Shown in pieces: positions 20,963-25,439 of a stretch of 25,439 bases of DNA. Origin of the DNA: Haplomitrium mnioides (lineage: Eukaryota > Marchantiophyta > Haplomitriopsida > Calobryales). The translations under genes and the position numbers were made by a program. Location: positions 1-25,439 of the forward strand of contig JBNGIS010020342.1 in NCBI GenBank assembly GCA_049999725.1, written 5' to 3'. Each line of letters opens with the position of its first letter. Position 1 is the stretch's first letter. The notes beneath the pieces are model-generated. The model worked only from the letters and a program-made list of their open reading frames with translations, was not told the origin of the DNA and searched no databases.

Positions 20963-22430
20963 CAAAAGCTTCTCAAAACTCGAGTAAAACGTAGCCATCT
21001 TTGACTTCTCAGTGTGGAGAGGGTACTCCTCTCTTGCTTCTTCCCATTTGTTGCTGTAAACTTCAGAGCAAATTGATTTCACCATCACTGCCAAAACTTG
21101 ATGTCTCTTTGCCGCGCAAGACATTTCATCCATTGAAAGCTCCCCGACTTCTATTTGCTTCAAAACTGATATTTTTACTTCATCATGAAGACCCTGAAGG
21201 AACCTCCAAGGTGTCTACTTCATATCCTCCATTTGTAGTGATCCCTTAGTCTTCGGCTTCTAGCCCTTCACTATATTCTTCTCTCACATAGAAAAAATGC
21301 ATTATTGTAAATCCCATAGCTCTCCACGTCAAAATGCCAACTAGAACCAATTGTCTTGAGAAGTGATTGTTTTCTCAAGAGTCAACTTGGGCTTGATCTC
21401 CAAGATCTCCAACACTAGCTCTCTTTTCAATTTATAAGATGACACCATCCAAATTTTCACAAACCTCTAATGCCAATATTCGACCTTCTGATTAGAGGCC
21501 ATTTCCAACCTATATCTCTGGTCGTAGTTGTCATTGGTTGCAAAAATACAAGCCTCTATTGGTGTTAGGTCCATCTAAACATAGCAATTGAAGAGTAATA
21601 GTGTTGGATTCTTTGCTCCATATTTGGTGATCAAAAGCTACCTTGCGGCAACACTATGATTGCCTCTAGCAATCTTGTACCGATACTTCTCATGGTTCTT
21701 TATATCAAACTCTAACTTATCTTTCAGCCCGCACTTGGGGTCAACAACAACAATAAAAAAGTTGTGCGCATATTTGTTTGTGAGCATTCTCTGCGCAAGA
21801 AGCTCAACAAAGTCTTCATTCAACCTCCTAGTTTGGAGTGGCCTCCAATTATTTATTTTAGGTTTCAGAAGATTTAAAGTTTCTAGCCTAATAGTAATGG
21901 TTTCCCTCGGACTCTACATCGCTAGATTGCAAACTCCTTGATTTTATTTTTATCTTCCTCACGCACTATCTAAGGGTCCACCTGCTCACGTTCTTGGAAT
22001 GTTTGCAACCCCTTGTGCAACTTCCTTTTCACTCTTGATGTTGGAGCATGAACTAGCACTAGCTTAGATTCCTCCCTTGAACTACTCAATGTTGAAGGCG
22101 AGGGGGCAACAGAAGAAGACTTTGTTGGAGATTGGGATGGGGCTGGCTCCTCCTCAATAATTGTAGTTGGCACATGCTTTTTCTTTGTGATAGCCTGTTT
22201 CTTCTTTTTCGGAGCCTCCACTAGTTCCACCGCTTTTCTTTTTTTTTGCAACAGATATTCCTGGTGTTGCTGCAATTGACATGGTTGCCACGCTAGGATG
22301 CGGCACAAGCTGCTGAATGTGGACGCTTGCTTGGACTTCAATAGTTTGATGTTGATGGCCATCTTAATAAAATCTCGCTTGACGCACTTCACATCAAGGT
22401 AGCCATCCACAAAGTCCGCCGAATATTATG
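20963..22430 (-). pseudogene. Exon 2 of the methyltransferase-like gene
   Basis: The exon starts near ADFVDGYLDVKCVKRDFIKM. A basic, serine/proline-rich linker follows (22290-22000) with KKRK, PKKKK and TKKK clusters, likely nuclear localisation signals. A globular-looking part comes next: LNLLKPKINNWRPLQTRRLN, FFIVVVDPKCGLKDKLEFD, EKYRYKIARGNHSVAAR, MDLTPIEACIFATNDNYDQR. It ends with KWEEAREEYPLHTEKSKMAT and the donor TTG|GTAAGT at 20963. The final portion is a single frame carrying a few stops. The acceptor near 22430 is not clear; the expected AG seems to be mutated. Confidence 0.65.
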
Positions 22431-22540
22431 TGAATTGGAAAACAAAACAAAAAAATTGTCAAACATGTTAAGCAAAAAAGTCTCCAGATGTTTACAAAGA
22501 GTAGAATTTTATTTAACATTCAGTCTAAGAAAAACTTACT

Positions 22541-22857
22541 TGGAACTTTATGCGCGTATGGACCATAGAGTCCATGCGCACATGGACTTGGGAGTCTAAA
22601 TGCGCTTGGACCCAAGAGTCGATGGGTGCATGGACTTGGGAGTCCAAACGAGTAGGTACTTGATAATATGAGTTAAAGTGTAAAAAGACTCACAAGTCCA
22701 TACTCGCATAGACTCACAAGTCCAAGAGTGTAGGGACTTCGAGGTCTGTGCGCACATAGACTCGCAAATCCAAGTGCTTGGACTCCCAAGTTCATACGCA
22801 CTTGGACTCCCAGATCCAAGCGCATCTAGACTCCAAAGTCCATGCGCGTATAGGGTT
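22541..22857. repeat. 24-bp palindromic array in intron 1
   Basis: Two blocks, 22541-22660 and 22690-22857, hold about twelve 24-bp units of the same family as in intron 2, separated by about 30 unrelated bases. A near-perfect palindrome, AGTCCATGCGCACATGGACT, is at 22569-22588. On the minus strand the exon 1 frame stays open through the donor and the whole array down to 22596, reading 8-residue repeats such as CESMRVWT, and GTAAGT recurs at 22539 just beyond the array. Confidence 0.88.
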
Positions 22858-22907
22858 CCGAGTAAGTCAAGAAAGAAAACCAAAGAGAAATGGCTTTCAA
22901 ATCTTAC

Positions 22908-23210
22908 CTTGTCATCTTTCTTTGTCGTCTCAAGATGCTTGGCAAAAATATCCCTCTCCTTCATCTCCAAAAATGTAAATCATTTGCGAGATGCCTTGTA
23001 CAAGGTAATGGGGATTTGGACAACAAAGCCCAGGTTGAATTTCTCACCTTCCCCAACAAAAAGTTAAAGGTGTTGATTAGTATCTTTCACGGATCCACAA
23101 TTTACAAGCCAATCTCAATTTAATTTTTTGGGCTCAAGAACCTTGATATCATCCAAATGTCTGTAAAGCTTCGGTTGAGGAGAACTGGAAACATTGACTT
23201 GTGATGTCAT
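22908..23210 (-). pseudogene. Exon 1 of the methyltransferase-like gene
   Basis: The exon runs from ATG at 23210 to an AAG|GTAAGA donor and is exactly 303 bases, 101 codons. It reads coherently apart from three in-frame stops, at codons 32, 49 and 77: MTSQVNVSSSPQPKLYRHLD, KVLEPKKL, LFVGEGEKFNLGFVVQIPIT, EMKERDIFAKHLETTKKDDK. Keeping one frame over 303 bases despite the stops supports point-mutation decay of a real exon. I recognise no domain. Confidence 0.7.
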
Positions 23211-23655
23211 TTTCTTGAAATTGAAAACCTGTAGAATTTGAGGTAAAAAATCTTATGAACAAAAGTTCAAAAAAATCGAAAGGCTGAAAATGGCAAAATA
23301 ACAAGGAAATGAAAAAATAAAATGACAAGAAAATAAAAACTAGAAAGTGAACTCGCAACAATGGAAAGAAACTTTCCACTTACGCTTCTTTTACACCTGG
23401 ATTTCAAAAAATTCCTTTTCCTGCCAAAAAAATGATTTGCAAAGCTTTTGACATGTAGGTTCACATGGTGCAAAAAAATAGTTAGTATATAAAGCATTGC
23501 TTATTTTCATCTTTTCATTTTCTTCACAAAAGTTCTCAATTTTGTTGTTTTGTGGAAATTTCTGTAAAAACACATATTTTAGGTAGGTCGTTAGAGGTTG
23601 ACAATATTTGTTAAAATTGTTTCTTCAAATAGTTCGTTTTTAGTGATCTTTATCA
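23211..23655. promoter_or_regulatory. Divergent intergenic region between methyltransferase-like and DUF7869-like genes
   Basis: The 445 bases separate two start codons pointing away from each other. On the minus strand a 5'UTR intron is likely: donor GC|GTAAGT at 23383 and acceptor CTACAG at 23234-23229, 155 bases, ending 19 bases before the ATG. TATATAAAG at 23486-23494 is a good TATA box for the + gene; its minus-strand reading TTTATATA could also serve the other gene. No gene lies inside. Confidence 0.55.
23486..23494 (+). promoter_or_regulatory. TATA box of the DUF7869-like gene
   Basis: TATATAAAG lies 162 bases upstream of the ATG at 23656. The strong consensus and position suit a plant core promoter, but AT-rich background makes chance matches common. 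Confidence 0.4.
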
Positions 23656-25439
23656 ATGGCTGGAGTTTTTAAGAGCAAAAAGAGGCTGGAATTCAAAGAT
23701 TTATCTTTACAAAAAAGTGTTACTTTTGACAGCTAGGTTGAGATTTGTTCAAATTGCAATTCTTTGGAGGTAAGCAATGGACTACCAAAAGTGTCAAGTG
23801 TGATGGTGAGTATATTAGGAAAAAAGATGGCTTCTATTGAATCAGATAGCTCCACTCAAGAAGATTGAGAAGGTGAACCCTATGGCGTATAGGATAAGAG
23901 ACTGAACCCTATGTGCACATAGGGTCAAAGAGTGAACCCAATACGCATATAAGATTAATGAGTGAACAACTTGCACACAAACAATCAAACAAGGAACCCA
24001 ATGCTCATAGACAATTCAAGAAACAAGCTTCTGCAAGCATAAGATCTTTGTTATCGATCAGGCAGTCAAAGTTGAATCTTTCTTTAGACTACTCCAAGAG
24101 ATCAACATAAAGACATTCAGCTTAGAACTTCCAAACGATTGTGGACCTCTCTTCTTCCTCATTTGAGGGAGACCTCGATATTCATGATCAAAGTGTGTTT
24201 GTTCAAAACACAAAAAGCATACAACTTGTTGATGGTTTCAATTTTGGAGATGAATTGCTATCCCCGATAACACCACTCAAACAACAAGTGATTTCAATTC
24301 AAGTTGGACCTCGCAATGAGATTGGGAAATCTCAAACAAACCGAATTTTTTTGGAGGAGAATTCAAACAATAGTTTGGGAAATGATTCTAGCAAAGAGTC
24401 TCAATCAATCAATATTTTGTTGGAGTTGTTGCCAATGGCACCAATCATGTTACAAAAAACATTTCCTAATAACTAAGATATTGATCAAGATTTAGCTTTA
24501 GAATGGTGCAACTTGCGCAATCCTCAAGGACTACCTCATACTTTGAAAACATTTTGCAAAGAAACAAACAATATTTACGATGATGATCAAGATCTTCATA
24601 ACAACAAGTTGTCTCCGATTGTTCGATTTGCCTACAGACTAAATCGACCATCACAACTTAAGAATTCTTTGTCTAGGCCAAACCCCAAACCGGTAAACAC
24701 CTTACGTGAAAATTCTTTGCAAAAAGTCCATCCTAACAATAGCTTTGTGAAGAAAAAAATTGATCAAATATCAATTTCTAAATTGAAGAGAATTTCATGT
24801 TGTCTTCAAATTAATATTATCAGTAGGGAGTGATAGAATCCAAAAGATTCAAAATCTCAAAAACGCAGATCCTAAAGGCATTTTTAAAAAAAAGGGAATT
24901 ATCCGCTAAAAAATTATTTGTGGATGAGTGGATAGACAATTTTTTTCATAGACACTATGAGAGAATGCTCACTCACAAAGTTTATAGCTTGCTTGATAAT
25001 TTTACAAAATGGGAAGTTTATGACTACTACACAACTTATTTGAAAGAGAAAGATCCCTATTGTATTCTTAGTATCTCAAGTTTCACAAAACATTAGAGAA
25101 CTCATTTCCAAAATGTAAAAATTCCAAAACACAATAGATTTTCTATTTGTGAAACATGCAAAGAAATAAAATCATTGCGAGAAAAATCTGTCTTGGAGTC
25201 CGACAAAGGTAGCAAATTTCTTCTCTTTTGAAACTTTTGGTTAATCTATGCTCTTTTTTCTAGATTGAAAGCTTAGTTCTAGAGATGTTCTGTTTTCTCA
25301 ACTTAGTGTTAAAAGATATTTTTCTGTTAAGTTGTTCAGCAAACAAGATTTGAGTCAAATAATTCTTAGCAACTTAAGTTGTGAGAAGATAGTCAATACT
25401 CGCATGGGGTTTGTTGTTTTAAGTTTCAATCTTAACCTT
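23656..25439 (+). pseudogene. N-terminal part of a second DUF7869-like gene, runs off the window
   Basis: ATG at 23656 stands in a good context (TCAATGG). It reads MAGVFKSKKRLEFKDLSLQK, CSNCNSLEVSNG, then a 10-residue repeat array (23871-24020). From 24120 to 24830 comes an acidic, asparagine-rich stretch with one stop at 24474, including LALEWCNLRNPQGLPHTLKT. After a frameshift near 24825: ELSAKKLFVDEWIDNFF, TKWEVYDYYTTYLKEKDPYC, FQNVKIPKHNRFSICETC, EIKSLREKSV. The KIPKxNRFS-x-C-x-x-C segment (Cys at 25148 and 25157) is typical of the region before the DUF7869 core. A possible intron starts at 25208 (AAAG|GTAGCA). The VGHTH core would lie beyond the window. Confidence 0.7.
23871..24020 (+). 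repeat. 30-bp in-frame palindromic array, five units
   Basis: Units start at 23871, 23901, 23931, 23961 and 23991. In the gene's frame they read TEPYVHIGSK, SEPNTHIRLM, SEQLAHKQSN, KEPNAHRQFK; the first unit lacks one base, which shifts the frame. The second unit contains ACCCTATGTGCACATAGGGT (23904-23923), a perfect 20-bp palindrome. The later units have lost the palindrome. Confidence 0.85.

Larger units (their letters stand above)
19239..23210 (-). pseudogene. Decayed multi-exon gene with beta-class amino-methyltransferase-like domain
   Basis: Four exons can be followed: 23210-22908, about 22430-20963, about 20525-19972 and 19875-19239. The C-terminal exons hold the catalytic-looking part. 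FAIADIPYGYNLKECKHDD has DIPY (20180-20169) at the place of motif IV (D/N-P-P-Y), and DLCSGSNTD (19583-19557) matches the AdoMet-binding D-x-x-x-G-S-x-T of motif I. CLEANAK and NCIDVEYERCQ (from 19530) match the acidic motif II strand. The order IV then I is that of beta-class N6-adenine/N4-cytosine DNA methyltransferases and of MT-A70. Stops and frameshifts occur in every exon. No known full-length homologue comes to mind; the target is unknown. Confidence 0.65.

Overview
This is a repeat-dense, AT-rich piece of a plant nuclear genome. The two pol polyproteins belong to a Ty1/copia lineage common in land plants, and there are spliceosomal introns with GTAAG donors and CAG acceptors. Two N gaps mark it as a draft assembly. 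The species cannot be fixed from sequence; a non-seed plant or streptophyte relative is a guess based on the DUF7869-like genes. No intact protein-coding gene is visible: every recognisable gene carries stops and frameshifts.

Layout. Positions 1-2715 hold no gene; they contain a 100-N gap and two small tandem repeats. Positions 2716-7361 are copia element A on the + strand, an old body (gag, protease, integrase, RT, RNase H) whose LTRs I could not find. Positions 7857-15688 are copia element B on the + strand, complete end to end: LTRs of only 110 and 93 bp, a TTTAT target duplication, a primer-binding site matching the anticodon arm of tRNA-Ile, a 2-kb pyrimidine-rich leader, gag-pol, a polypurine tract and the 3' LTR. 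A and B both carry in-frame tandem repeats at the same place inside the RT domain, built on the same short hairpin core.

Positions 15694-17209 are non-coding with degenerate repeats. Positions 17210-18410 (-) are the C-terminal half of a DUF7869-like gene. Positions 19239-23210 (-) are a decayed multi-exon gene. From it I can read a start codon, four exons, three coding introns and one 5'UTR intron, a nuclear-type basic linker, a DIPYG motif followed by a DLCSGSNT motif (the order of beta-class amino-methyltransferases) and a poly(A) signal. Positions 23656-25439 (+) are the N-terminal half of a second DUF7869-like gene, transcribed away from the methyltransferase-like gene across a 445-bp spacer.

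A family of short palindromic repeats (cores such as CATGCGCGCATG) runs through the right third. It forms 24-bp arrays inside two introns of the methyltransferase-like gene, a 30-bp in-frame array inside the DUF7869-like gene, a 52-bp array at 16.35 kb, and solo units between genes. Sequence variants keep the palindrome and the alternating pyrimidine-purine pattern. The most interesting possibilities are the divergent methyltransferase/DUF7869 gene pair as an undescribed two-gene mobile unit, the palindromic repeat family inside it, and the repeat insertions inside copia RT.
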